From NCBI GenBank assembly GCA_018001935.1, contig JAGNHB010000001.1, positions 124,001 to 188,000 of the forward strand: a stretch of DNA of 64,000 nt. The letters run 5' to 3'. Each line of letters opens with the position of its first letter. Position 1 is the stretch's first letter. The position numbers and the translations under genes are program-made. Shown piece by piece: positions 9,045-17,276 of the stretch. The notes beneath the pieces are model-generated. The model was not told the origin of the DNA. It saw nothing but the letters and a program-made list of their open reading frames with translations, and did no database searches. The stretch comes from Acidobacteriota bacterium. Lineage in GTDB: Bacteria > Acidobacteriota > JAAYUB01.

Positions 9045-9841
9045 CCCCCGTGACGGCCTCGGACCCCCGGATCGCTGTCGCCGTCGAGGGACTCTCCTTC
9101 TCCTACGGGAGACACCGGGTCATCGAGTCCGCCGACTTCCGCATCGAGGCCGGGGATTTCGTCTGTGTCATCGGCCCCAACGGCGGGGGGAAGACCACGC
9201 TGCTCAAGCTCTTCCTCGGGCTTCTGACGCCGAATTCGGGCCGGATCGAGATCTTCGGCCTTCCCCCGCGGGCCGCGCGGCCCCGGATCGGGTACGTTCC
9301 GCAGAACGCCCGGCTGGACCCTCTTTTCCCCATCACCGTCCAGGAGGTCGTTCTCATGGGCCGGCTCGGAAAGGGGTCGCTGTTCGGCCCCTATGGACGG
9401 AAGGACCGGGAGGCCGCGGCGAAGGCCCTGGGGGACGTCGGCCTGGGGGACCTGGGGGGCCGGCCTTACTCGGCGCTCTCCGGGGGGCAGCAGCAGCGGG
9501 TCCTCATCGCCCGGGCCCTGGCTTCGGGGCCCGACCTCCTGATGCTGGACGAGCCGACCGCGAACCTGGACCGCCGGGTGGAGACGGAATTCACCGGCCT
9601 GCTGCGGGAGATCAACCGTCGCATGACGGTGGTGATGGTCTCCCACGACCTCGGTTTCGTGGCGCCGGTGGCACGCAAGGCCTTGTGCGTGAATCGCCGG
9701 CTTCACATGCACCCGACGGCCCACATCACGGGCGAGGTCATCCGCGACCTTTACGGGGGCGATGTCCACGTGGTGCAGCACCATCGCGACTACACCCCCG
9801 AGTTCGAACGGGAAGGGAAAGACGGATGTCCGCATTCCTAG
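9041..9841 (+). CDS. znuC: Zinc/manganese ABC transporter ATP-binding protein (ZnuC-like)
   Basis: A 266-residue ATPase that energises metal uptake on the cytoplasmic face. Walker A GPNGGGKT (45-52), Q-loop YVPQNARLD, signature LSGGQQQR (about 147), Walker B LLMLDEPTANLD (about 166-177) and H-loop VSHD are all intact. The C-terminal tail is rich in His (HVVQHHRDY), as in other ZnuC proteins. The GTG start overlaps the znuA stop (GTGA), so the genes are translationally coupled; a second GTG at 9050 is possible. Confidence 0.93.
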   Translation: MTPVTASDPRIAVAVEGLSFSYGRHRVIESADFRIEAGDFVCVIGPNGGGKTTLLKLFLGLLTPNSGRIEIFGLPPRAARPRIGYVPQNARLDPLFPITVQEVVLMGRLGKGSLFGPYGRKDREAAAKALGDVGLGDLGGRPYSALSGGQQQRVLIARALASGPDLLMLDEPTANLDRRVETEFTGLLREINRRMTVVMVSHDLGFVAPVARKALCVNRRLHMHPTAHITGEVIRDLYGGDVHVVQHHRDYTPEFEREGKDGCPHS

Positions 9842-10701
9842 AGGCGGTGGCCAACCAGAGTTTCATGCAGTACGCCCTTCTGACGGGGGTGCTGGCGGGG
9901 GTGGCCTGCGGCGTGGTGGGAACCTACGTGACGGTCCGGCGCATCTCGTACCTCGCCGGCGCCATCGCCCACTCCATCCTCGGGGGGATGGGCGCCGCCC
10001 TCTTCCTCCAGAAATCCGCGGGCATGGCCTGGTTTCACCCGCTCTACGGGGCGGTCCTGTCAGGGCTGCTCGCCGCCGTCGTGATCGGGTGGGTGACCCT
10101 CCGGGCACGGGAACGGGAGGACACGGTCATCGGCGCCATCTGGGCCCTGGGCATGGCGGTCGGCATCCTCTTGATCTACCGGACCCCCGGGTACAACCAG
10201 GACGTGATGAGCTACCTCTTCGGCAACATCCTCCTGGTCACCCAGCGCGACATCTGGCTCATCGCGGTGCTCGACCTGCTGGTGATCCTTCTCGGCTCCC
10301 TGTTCTACCGCCAGTTCCAGGCGGTCTGCTTCGACGAGGAGTTCGCCCGGATCCGGGGGCTGCCCGTGGACGGGGTGTACCTGCTGCTGCTCTGCCTGAC
10401 CGCCCTGACGGTCGTCCTGCTGGTCACCGTGGTCGGGATCGTGATGGTGATCGCCCTCCTGACGCTCCCGGCGGCCACGGCAGGCCTGCTCTCCCGCACC
10501 CTACGCCGGATGATGCTCCTCGCCGTTTTCTTCAGCATCCTGTTCACCACGGTCGGGCTGGCCGTCAGCTACGAGCCCGACCTTCCACCGGGGGCCACCA
10601 TCATCGTGACCGCCGGCGTCACCTACATTATCACCCTGACCGCCACGCGCCTGGCCGGTCGCAGGCGCGGGAAAAAACCAATCGAGGAGGCTGCCCCGTG
10701 A
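9826..10701 (+). CDS. znuB: Zinc/manganese ABC transporter permease (ZnuB-like)
   Basis: A 291-residue ABC-3 family inner-membrane permease with about eight hydrophobic segments, including the family signature region GVVGTYVTVRRISYLAGAIAHS near the N-terminus and a large C-terminal hydrophobic block (TLPAATAGLL). It forms the channel for ZnuA/ZnuC. The ATG at 9826 lies inside the last codons of znuC (16-nt overlap); an in-frame start further upstream would extend deep into znuC and is not credible. Confidence 0.93.
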   Translation: MSAFLEAVANQSFMQYALLTGVLAGVACGVVGTYVTVRRISYLAGAIAHSILGGMGAALFLQKSAGMAWFHPLYGAVLSGLLAAVVIGWVTLRAREREDTVIGAIWALGMAVGILLIYRTPGYNQDVMSYLFGNILLVTQRDIWLIAVLDLLVILLGSLFYRQFQAVCFDEEFARIRGLPVDGVYLLLLCLTALTVVLLVTVVGIVMVIALLTLPAATAGLLSRTLRRMMLLAVFFSILFTTVGLAVSYEPDLPPGATIIVTAGVTYIITLTATRLAGRRRGKKPIEEAAP

Positions 10702-11090
10702 AAAAACTGCTTCTGGAAACCGTCTGTCCCCACTGCCAGGCGGAACTCTCCCACGACGAGTGGATTGACCTGAAGATCCGCCTGTCCGACGGGCGGGAAG
10801 GGAACATCTCCCTGAGCGCCTACTTCTGCGACTACGCCCTCAAGACGCCGTTCTTCATCGAGGAAGGGGTCGTGGCGGACTTCTTCTGCCCGCGCTGCGG
10901 CGCCGACCTCGTCATCGACCGTCCCTGCGGGGAGTGCGGGGTGCCCCAGTTCTCCCTGGGGATCAAAACCGGGGGCGTCATCGACGTCTGCCGGAAGAAA
11001 GGGTGCCCGGGACACGCCATGGGGGGGTTCGGCGACCCCGACACCCTGATCATGCTCCTCAACAAGCTGGTGGACACACCCTACCTGTGA
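10698..11090 (+). CDS. Zinc-ribbon protein encoded in the zinc-uptake operon
   Basis: A 130-residue soluble protein with paired cysteines: CPHC near the N-terminus, CPRC and CGEC in the middle, and a CRKKGC near the C-terminus, so it probably carries two zinc ribbons. I recognise no named family. Translation starts at GTG 10698 after GAGGAGG, overlapping the znuB stop as GTGA; its own stop overlaps the GTG of the next gene in the same way. The context suggests metal sensing, storage or delivery, but that is inference. Confidence 0.82.
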   Translation: MKKLLLETVCPHCQAELSHDEWIDLKIRLSDGREGNISLSAYFCDYALKTPFFIEEGVVADFFCPRCGADLVIDRPCGECGVPQFSLGIKTGGVIDVCRKKGCPGHAMGGFGDPDTLIMLLNKLVDTPYL

Positions 11091-12862
11091 CCGCCGCCGA
11101 CCCTGGACCCGCCGGCCCGGGGAGCGGCCCGGACCCGGCGGGGAGCCTCCCGTCGCAGTGGTCCCGGCGGAGGGCCGGCATGGCCCTCCTGGGGATCTTT
11201 CTGCTCGCCGCCCTGGTGAACGGGGCCTGGATGCTTCTCGACGAGCGCCCTCCCTCCTGGGACGCGGCCCTCCACCTGACCAACGCCCGGCGCGTGGAGT
11301 CGCTGCTCGTCTCGGGGGAATTCTCCGGGCGCCTCCTGACGGCCTCCCCCTACTACCCGCCCCTCTTTTACTTCCTGGCGGCGCCTTTCCTGGCCACGAC
11401 CCCCGGCCCCCCCTGGTTCATCCTCCTCCAGACCGGTTTCCTGGCCGTGCTGGCCCTGTCGACCTACGCCCTCGCCCGGCGGCTGTGGGGAGACCGTCGA
11501 CGGGCGGTCCTGGCGGCGTTTTTGACGGTGGCCTTCCCCCACGTGCAGTGGCTGTCCCGGGAGTTCATGATCGACCTGGCGGCCCTGGCGGTGAACACGC
11601 TGGTCCTTGCGCTCGCCTTGTCCACCGAGGGATTCCGGGTCCGGCGGAGGGCCCTCCGGCTGGGCGCCGCGGTGGGCGTCGGCCTCCTGCTCAAGTGGAC
11701 CCTCCTCTTCACCGCGGCCATCCCCCTTCTCTGGTTGATGGTCGACGCCTTCCGAAGGGCCGGGACCCGGCCGGAACGCCGGCAGGTCGTCGACAACATC
11801 CTCGCGGCGGGGGTCGTGGCGGGGGTTGTCGCCTGGCCGTGGTACCTGGCCAATTTCCGCTTCCTGGTCACGCACTTCGTGCCCTACACCCAGGGGCTGG
11901 GCACGGTGGAAGGAGACCCCTCCCTCTGGACCCTGGACGGCTGGACTTTTTACCTGCGCGCCCTCCTGGGGCACCAGCTCTTCGTGGTCTTCTTCGTGCT
12001 CTTCCTCGCGGCGGCCGTGTCCCTGGCCGTGCGGAAGCCCCGGCCGGCAGGCCTCGGTTTCCTCTGGGCCTGGATCGGCGGCGTCTACGTCGTCTTTTCC
12101 CTCTTCGCCAACAAGGCGCCCCGCCACCTCTCGCCGGTGCTGCCCGCGGTGGCCCTCCTGCTGTCGTCGTGGGTCTTCCGCCGGGAGTCCGCCGCCCGCG
12201 CCCGGGTTCTGGCCGCCTTCTGCGTCGGGGTGGCCGCCTTCCAGTGGTGGATGGTCACCTTCGGGGCGCCCTTCCTCCCCGATTCCGTTCTGCTGGCGGT
12301 CAAGCACACCCCGGCTTACCAGGAGCGAATCCTCCGGTTTAAAGGCGCCGATCCCGTTGGTGAGCGGCTCGTGACCTGGCCCGACGGCTGGTTCGCCTAC
12401 AACCAGACCGCGTTCGGCCTTTGGGGGGCGCCGGCCCGCGAGGACTGGAGACTCGACGAGATCCTGCGCCGAGCCCGGGGGCTGGACGGACCGAAGAGCG
12501 CCGCCACGGGTGTGAAGCCCCGCCTGTGCATCGGGCTGGTCCCCGACGCGGCCCGGTTCAATGTCTGGTCGTTCCGGGAACGCGCCGAGGCGCTGCGCAT
12601 CGGCCCGTCCCTGATCTGGCGGGTGGCCTCGGCCGAGGCGGACGGCCGGGAGATGAACCACTACCGTTTCATCCTCGTGAAGAGCGGGAACCAGGGGCCT
12701 TCCTGGGGAACAGCGGAGAACCGTGCCGTCTGCGCCCTGATCCGGGCCCACCCCGACCGGTTCCCGGTCCGGGGCGAATGGCCCCTCCCGGACGGCTCCC
12801 GATGCTGGATGTACGAGAACGCCGCCTTCAGGGACCAGGGCTTCAACCCCGGGATCGAGTGA
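11087..12862 (+). CDS. GT39/ArnT-like dolichyl/undecaprenyl-phosphate-sugar glycosyltransferase
   Basis: A 591-residue polytopic membrane protein of the GT-C superfamily (PMT/ArnT type), which moves a sugar from a lipid-phosphate donor to lipid or protein outside the cytoplasmic membrane. After a Pro-rich leader come the first transmembrane helix (about 24-42) and a periplasmic loop with an acidic residue (SWDAALH) in the place of the GT-C catalytic Asp. The YYPPLFYFLAAP stretch is typical of the family. About ten further helices follow, then a C-terminal soluble domain of about 180 residues. The GTG at 11087 overlaps the zinc-ribbon stop. Donor and acceptor are unknown. It converges on the next gene with only 15 bp between stops. 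Confidence 0.85.
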   Translation: MTAADPGPAGPGSGPDPAGSLPSQWSRRRAGMALLGIFLLAALVNGAWMLLDERPPSWDAALHLTNARRVESLLVSGEFSGRLLTASPYYPPLFYFLAAPFLATTPGPPWFILLQTGFLAVLALSTYALARRLWGDRRRAVLAAFLTVAFPHVQWLSREFMIDLAALAVNTLVLALALSTEGFRVRRRALRLGAAVGVGLLLKWTLLFTAAIPLLWLMVDAFRRAGTRPERRQVVDNILAAGVVAGVVAWPWYLANFRFLVTHFVPYTQGLGTVEGDPSLWTLDGWTFYLRALLGHQLFVVFFVLFLAAAVSLAVRKPRPAGLGFLWAWIGGVYVVFSLFANKAPRHLSPVLPAVALLLSSWVFRRESAARARVLAAFCVGVAAFQWWMVTFGAPFLPDSVLLAVKHTPAYQERILRFKGADPVGERLVTWPDGWFAYNQTAFGLWGAPAREDWRLDEILRRARGLDGPKSAATGVKPRLCIGLVPDAARFNVWSFRERAEALRIGPSLIWRVASAEADGREMNHYRFILVKSGNQGPSWGTAENRAVCALIRAHPDRFPVRGEWPLPDGSRCWMYENAAFRDQGFNPGIE

Positions 12863-12877
12863 CCTCCCCGACCTCCG

Positions 12878-14518
12878 TCAATTGATCCACTGCAGCGTGC
12901 TGTAGGCGCTGAACAGCAACTGGTCGCCTTCCGGGCTGGGGGACACGAAGTTCGATGCGAAAGCGTAGGTCCCGTACGACGAGAAACCCTCCATGACCGT
13001 GTCGTAGACCCACAGGCAGTGATCGCCCATGACGGATGCGACGTAGACCTGCCGCCCGTCGGGGGAGATGGCGATGTGATAGATCATCCCGGCCGCCCCG
13101 GTGGCGGTGATCGGCGTCCCGATCGGTGAGAACGAGGGGTAGTCCAGGATCAGGAGATTGTTGACCAGTTCGCCCGTGCCCACGTAGATCCGCCGGGTGA
13201 CGGGGTCCTGGACCAGGCAGTATGGGTGCTGGGCCAAGGGGATCTCCGTGCGTGCGATCAACCCCGGGTTAAGAGCGTGGAGTTTCTGGGCGACCCGGTC
13301 CACGGCCAGAAGGTAACGGGAGTCCGTGGTGAACCGGCAGGCCTGCAGATCGACTCCCCCGAGATAGGACAAGCCGTCCACCAGTTGGTTTGCCACGAGG
13401 TCCCAGACGAAGATGGAGGTTCCCGTGACGATCCCGAGGTAACGGCCGTCCGGCGAACAATCCAGGGACGTCGCCGCGGCACTGGTCAGGAAGAGCTGCT
13501 CGTCAAAGAGGACCGTGTCGAAGCGGTACAGGTTCCCGGTGTTGTACTCGGCGGTATAGAGGTACCTTCCGTCCGGGGAGATGGCCAGGGGGCCCCAGTC
13601 GCCGTAGTCCGACCCCCGGGTGTAGACATTGGTCCCGGTGTAGCGGTCGTAGATGCGCAGACTGACGATGCCCCGAACGTAGACCCGCGAACCGTCGGGC
13701 GAAAAGCGGATCTGCGTGGAGTTATCCCCGGGCAGGGAGGCGAAGGTGACGGGCGGGTTCCTCAGAGACGGTGTGACGGGGACCTCGGGGACGCCGTTGA
13801 TGGCTTCTGCTTTGCTGAGGGTGAGGTTGTGCAGGATGAGGAACCCGGCCACGGGGCCGCTGGCGTAACCGTGGAGGTTGGTTTCCGCCGGGAGCCCGCC
13901 AGGGAAGAGGGCCCCGGGGTACTGGATGATCCGCTGCCGGGCCGCCAGCGTGAGGGTGGCCGACTCGTGCTTCGTGCCGTCGGGCTCCACCGCCCGCAGA
14001 AACACGGTGATGGGGAAGTCGTTCACGTTGAGGATGGCGATCCCCGTCCAGAAGTCGGTCGAGTTCTCGAACCACGGGAAGTGAAGCACTTTCTGCGGGG
14101 AACGGAAGGACTGCAGGCCGGCCATGCAGGGTCCCGCGCTGCCCGAGGACGTCTCGAAGAGCACGATGGCGTTCACCTTCGACGCGGCAGCCCCGCCGAG
14201 GTCCGGTTCGTGGCTGGTGATGAAGAGAGAGCCCGTGGACGGGGACGGGAGGTAGGGGAGCAGGGTCGTCAGCGGGCCCTTGCGGTAACCGTTGGCCGGG
14301 ACGACCAGCGTGGCCGCGGTCATCAGGGCCCCGCTGTCGTCGTAGGCGGTCACGTCCACGGTGACGACGGCGCCGTGGCCGTTCTGGATGTCCAGGCGGG
14401 TCGACCAGGTGCCGTCCAAGGCAAAGTGGGCCACGTACTGGGTGAAGTCGGTGGCGAAGGTCATCCCGGCCAGCGTCGCCAGGAAGAGGGTGAACAGGGT
14501 CACTCGGCTTCTCGTCAT
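12878..14518 (-). CDS. Exported beta-propeller protein (YncE/WD-type repeats)
   Basis: A 546-residue protein with a Sec signal peptide (about 1-22). The N-terminal half (about 25-250) is beta-rich and resembles the immunoglobulin-like 'adventurous' extracellular modules seen in Acidobacteria. The C-terminal half carries repeated SPDGRxxY motifs (ISPDGRYLYTA, CSPDGRYLGIV, ISPDGRQVYVA), the mark of YncE/Lactonase-type seven-bladed propellers. No catalytic motif is visible; a binding role is likely. A GGGAGG site precedes the ATG by 5 nt. It lies 31 nt downstream of the radical SAM gene. Confidence 0.82.
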   Translation of the reverse strand: MTRSRVTLFTLFLATLAGMTFATDFTQYVAHFALDGTWSTRLDIQNGHGAVVTVDVTAYDDSGALMTAATLVVPANGYRKGPLTTLLPYLPSPSTGSLFITSHEPDLGGAAASKVNAIVLFETSSGSAGPCMAGLQSFRSPQKVLHFPWFENSTDFWTGIAILNVNDFPITVFLRAVEPDGTKHESATLTLAARQRIIQYPGALFPGGLPAETNLHGYASGPVAGFLILHNLTLSKAEAINGVPEVPVTPSLRNPPVTFASLPGDNSTQIRFSPDGSRVYVRGIVSLRIYDRYTGTNVYTRGSDYGDWGPLAISPDGRYLYTAEYNTGNLYRFDTVLFDEQLFLTSAAATSLDCSPDGRYLGIVTGTSIFVWDLVANQLVDGLSYLGGVDLQACRFTTDSRYLLAVDRVAQKLHALNPGLIARTEIPLAQHPYCLVQDPVTRRIYVGTGELVNNLLILDYPSFSPIGTPITATGAAGMIYHIAISPDGRQVYVASVMGDHCLWVYDTVMEGFSSYGTYAFASNFVSPSPEGDQLLFSAYSTLQWIN

Positions 14519-14549
14519 GTCAACCTCCCGCCCGAAAGGGCCCCCGGAT

Positions 14550-15788
14550 CTACAATCCCTCGTTGCGAATCATGGCCTGGAAGAAATCCATCGGTTTTTC
14601 CCCGTCGTAGAGGTGCTGGTACATCTGGTAGGACGCCTCGTCGAGATCGATGTCCTCGATGTCCGGCCAGGCCGCGATCCGGAACCGGACCCGCTGGACC
14701 GGAGGCCCCTCCGCCGCGCCCACCGGGGGAAGCGGGTCCCCCGCTTCCCGGGGCAGCCTCTCCAGCGCCGCTTCCGGGGTTTCCTCCCGCCCCCGGCAGG
14801 GGATGCACTTCCCCCAGGCCGGGGACACCCACGCGGTCAGGTAGAGGAAATAGGGCGAGAAGTGCTGCTGCTTGCGCTGCAGGATCTGAGCGGGGGTCCA
14901 CCCCAGGGCGCGGGCGATGTCCGCCACGAACTCGGAGAAGAAGTAACGCGGGCTGTCGGGGTGAGTGCCCACCCGCGCTACCCGGCGAAGGGTGACGAAG
15001 GGAAGGCCGCTCCGGGCGGTGAGGAAGACCAGGTCCCGGATGGAGCCGTTGTTGACGCCCGGCACGAGGGTGAAGCTGAGGGCGGGGGCCATCCCCTCGT
15101 TCAGGAGGTTCTCGAAGGCCCTCAGCTTCAGGTCCAGGACGTCCCGCCCGCAGATCTGCCGCTCCGTCTCGCGGTCCAGGCTGTAGAGCGAGAGGAAGGG
15201 CTTGTGGAGGCCGGCTTCCTTCAACTGGCGCACGTAGTCGAGGTCCGCGAGGCGGAGTCCGTTGGTGACGAGGTGGAGGCGTTTGCCGTACTTCCGGACC
15301 AGCCGCACCAGGTCGAGAAGGTCCTCCCGGAGGGTGGGCTCGCCGCCGGAGAGTTCAATCGAGTCGCCGTCGAAGTCCTGGATGGCGCGCTCGATCCGTT
15401 CGCAGCTCAGGTTCGGTTTTGTCCGGTCGGGCAGGTAACAGAACATGCAGTCGAGGTTGCAACGGTACTCGACGGGGATGATCAGGCGCTTCTGGGCGGG
15501 GTCGAAGGGGCGCCGGTTGGCCCCGGTGTGGCAGACGGCGCGGTAGAAGGCGGGGTCCGGTTCGATGACGGCGGACGAGACCCCGTGCGCGGGGCACCGT
15601 TTCTCCAGGTGGACCCGGCCGTCCCGCACCAGCACCCGCGCAGGGACCTCCGCCAGGCAGGCGCCGCAGATGCTGCGCGTCAGCGGCTTGATCACCTCCG
15701 CCCCGTCGTCGGCCGGGAAATCGCCCGCGGGTTGGGAGGTGCCGGGAGCCGGCGCCGGCAGGGAAAGGTGGGTGTCCGTTTCCGTCAT
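14550..15788 (-). CDS. Radical SAM protein with N-terminal Cys/His domain (MJ0619/Tes-like group)
   Basis: A 412-residue radical SAM enzyme. The [4Fe-4S] motif is CNLDCMFC (Cys110, 114, 117), followed by the SAM-binding SGGEPTLRED stretch. Before it lies a small domain with Cys41, Cys44 (SICGACLAEVPAR) and CPAHG (65-69). That layout is known from the MJ0619-like radical SAM group, which includes pterin methyltransferases and the tetraether lipid synthase Tes. Two more Cys (GKCIPC) sit in the C-terminal part. The substrate cannot be read from sequence. GGAGG lies upstream of the ATG. The exported propeller gene follows it in the same direction. Confidence 0.85.
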   Translation of the reverse strand: MTETDTHLSLPAPAPGTSQPAGDFPADDGAEVIKPLTRSICGACLAEVPARVLVRDGRVHLEKRCPAHGVSSAVIEPDPAFYRAVCHTGANRRPFDPAQKRLIIPVEYRCNLDCMFCYLPDRTKPNLSCERIERAIQDFDGDSIELSGGEPTLREDLLDLVRLVRKYGKRLHLVTNGLRLADLDYVRQLKEAGLHKPFLSLYSLDRETERQICGRDVLDLKLRAFENLLNEGMAPALSFTLVPGVNNGSIRDLVFLTARSGLPFVTLRRVARVGTHPDSPRYFFSEFVADIARALGWTPAQILQRKQQHFSPYFLYLTAWVSPAWGKCIPCRGREETPEAALERLPREAGDPLPPVGAAEGPPVQRVRFRIAAWPDIEDIDLDEASYQMYQHLYDGEKPMDFFQAMIRNEGL

Positions 15789-16268
15789 GGGCAGTGTCCT
15801 CCGGATTTCGCTTCAGCAGGACGAGCATAGGGGATCCCTTCCCGGATGTCAAGCCACACGGGACTGCCGGGGTGAATCGGCCGCTCCGAACTTCGCCGGG
15901 ACCGGAACTCGCTCGCGAGACCCCCCGCGTTCCCCGGTTTCTACGGTACCTTCAAATCGAACTCGCTGCCGAATGAACACACTTTGGGGAACATCCTTCC
16001 GCGATGTCGGCCGGGCGCGGTTCGAGGAAGCGCCCCTCCAGGATGACGCCCGTTTTTGCTTTTTCTGCGCCTGCTGGTGCGCCAGGGAAAGCCTGGCCGA
16101 TCTACCTGACTGAGAGGTGTCAGGCGTGATAATTGCTCATTCATCATGTAGTTGCGGTCTCCTGCGCGAGAGTGATCAAGCGTGGGGAGCAGGCCGGTCT
16201 CCAACGCGAGGGCGCGTTGGGGGCGACGGGGGGAGAACCCTCCCGGACAACGACCGTTGTCAGGTTGT
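15789..16268. other. 480-bp intergenic stretch
   Basis: It lies between the start of the radical SAM gene and the stop of the yggS-type gene, both on the minus strand. Apart from the inverted repeat at 16201-16220 I see no gene, tRNA or strong promoter; short open frames here lack ribosome sites and show no family features. Confidence 0.6.
16201..16220 (-). terminator. Perfect 8-bp inverted repeat after the yggS-type gene
   Basis: CCAACGCG, a 4-nt loop (AGGG), then CGCGTTGG, about 50 nt past the minus-strand stop at 16269. There is no U-tract, so it is at most a weak or factor-dependent terminator or an RNA-stabilising hairpin. Confidence 0.35.
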
Positions 16269-16961
16269 CTATCTGTCCCCGAAGATGGCGGTGCCGACGC
16301 GGACCATCGTGGCCCCTTCGGCGATGGCCGCCTCGAAGTCGTGGCTCATGCCCATGGAGAGTTCACGGAGGTCGAGCGTCTCCTCATAGCGGGGCGCGAA
16401 GCGGTCGCGAAGCTCCCTGAGGCGGGCGAAGAAGGGGCGGGCGTCCTCGGGGTCGTCGCACCAGGGCGGCAGGGTCATAAACCCCCGGACCCGGACGTGT
16501 TTGAGGCCGCAGGCGGCATCCAGGATCGCGGGGAGCGTCTCCGCCGTGCAGCCGCTCTTGGCGTCCTCGCCGCCGAGGTTCACCTCCACGAGGGCGTCCA
16601 GGCCCTTCCCCAGGTCGGCGCACCGCCGCTCGAGGCGCTGCAGGAGGGGGACGTCGTCCACGGAGTGGACCATCGAGAAGAGTTCCGCGGCCCGGTTGGC
16701 CTTGTTGGACTGCAGGTGGCCGATCAGGTGCCAGGTGACGGGGAGCCCCGCCAGGGCGGCGATCTTGCCGGCGGCCTCCTGGACCCGGCTCTCGCCCAGG
16801 ACGACGGGGCCGACTCCCGCGAGGCCGGCGACAGCCTCCGCGGGGAAGGTCTTGGACACCGCCACGAGGGTGACGTCCCCGGGCCGACGGCCGCAGGACC
16901 CGGCCGCACGGTCGATCCGCTCACGAATCCGGTGGTAGCGTTCCACGATGCCGTCGCTCAT
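16269..16961 (-). CDS. YggS/PLPHP family pyridoxal-phosphate homeostasis protein
   Basis: A 230-residue single-domain TIM-barrel PLP protein of the YggS/PROSC family, which binds PLP and buffers vitamin B6 and amino-acid/keto-acid balance in the cytoplasm; no catalytic turnover is known for the family. The PLP-binding Lys37 lies in LVAVSKTFPAE. The family motifs WHLIGHLQSNK, VNLGGEDAKSG and the C-terminal LSMGMSHDFEAAI / VRVGTAIFG are all present. Length is normal. GGAGGT lies 8 nt before the ATG. Confidence 0.95.
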   Translation of the reverse strand: MSDGIVERYHRIRERIDRAAGSCGRRPGDVTLVAVSKTFPAEAVAGLAGVGPVVLGESRVQEAAGKIAALAGLPVTWHLIGHLQSNKANRAAELFSMVHSVDDVPLLQRLERRCADLGKGLDALVEVNLGGEDAKSGCTAETLPAILDAACGLKHVRVRGFMTLPPWCDDPEDARPFFARLRELRDRFAPRYEETLDLRELSMGMSHDFEAAIAEGATMVRVGTAIFGDR

Positions 16962-17035
16962 CTCGAAAACCTCCGCTTGCCCATGGCCATCCGGGTTGGT
17001 GTCGGAATCGGTCTCGTTGCCCAGGCTCGCCGCCT

Positions 17036-17083
17036 GAAAGGACGAAAGGACTTAAAGGACCAAAAGGACCAAAAGGACATCCA
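17036..17083. repeat. Imperfect 7-9 bp tandem repeats with GGAC core
   Basis: Successive units GAAAGGAC, GAAAGGAC, TTAAAGGAC, CAAAAGGAC, CAAAAGGAC. The reverse complement of a very similar array occurs at 55570-55641, more than 38 kb away. Confidence 0.85.
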
Positions 17084-17183
17084 GAACCAAATGGACTGAA
17101 AGAACTGCAGCCACGCAACGAAATCGCCATTGGCCCGGTGCCTTCTCCGGCCCCGATACCGACCCCGGTACGCGTCCTCCGGA

Positions 17184-17273
17184 CCTTCAGCCTGGCAGCC
17201 TTCAGCCTAACAGCCTTCAGCCTGACCGCCTTCAGCCTGACCGCCTTCAGCCTGACAGCCTTCAGCCTATCAG
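17184..17273. repeat. Six tandem copies of a 15-bp unit
   Basis: Six units of consensus CCTTCAGCCTGACAG with changes only at positions 11-14, ending 3 bp before the stop codon of the ABC permease gene (17277). On the minus strand the message would carry repeated AGGCTGAAGG directly after the stop codon. Confidence 0.92.
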
Positions 17274-17276
17274 CCT

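Larger units (their letters stand above)
16962..17276. other. 315-bp repeat-rich intergenic stretch
   Basis: The spacer upstream of the yggS-type gene and downstream of the ABC permease holds two different short tandem repeat arrays (17036-17083 and 17184-17273). Short open frames across them give low-complexity peptides and are not credible genes. Confidence 0.7.

Noticed and set aside
17036..17273. Possible CRISPR array
   Set aside because: Units are 7-15 bp without spacers of constant length; no cas genes in the window.
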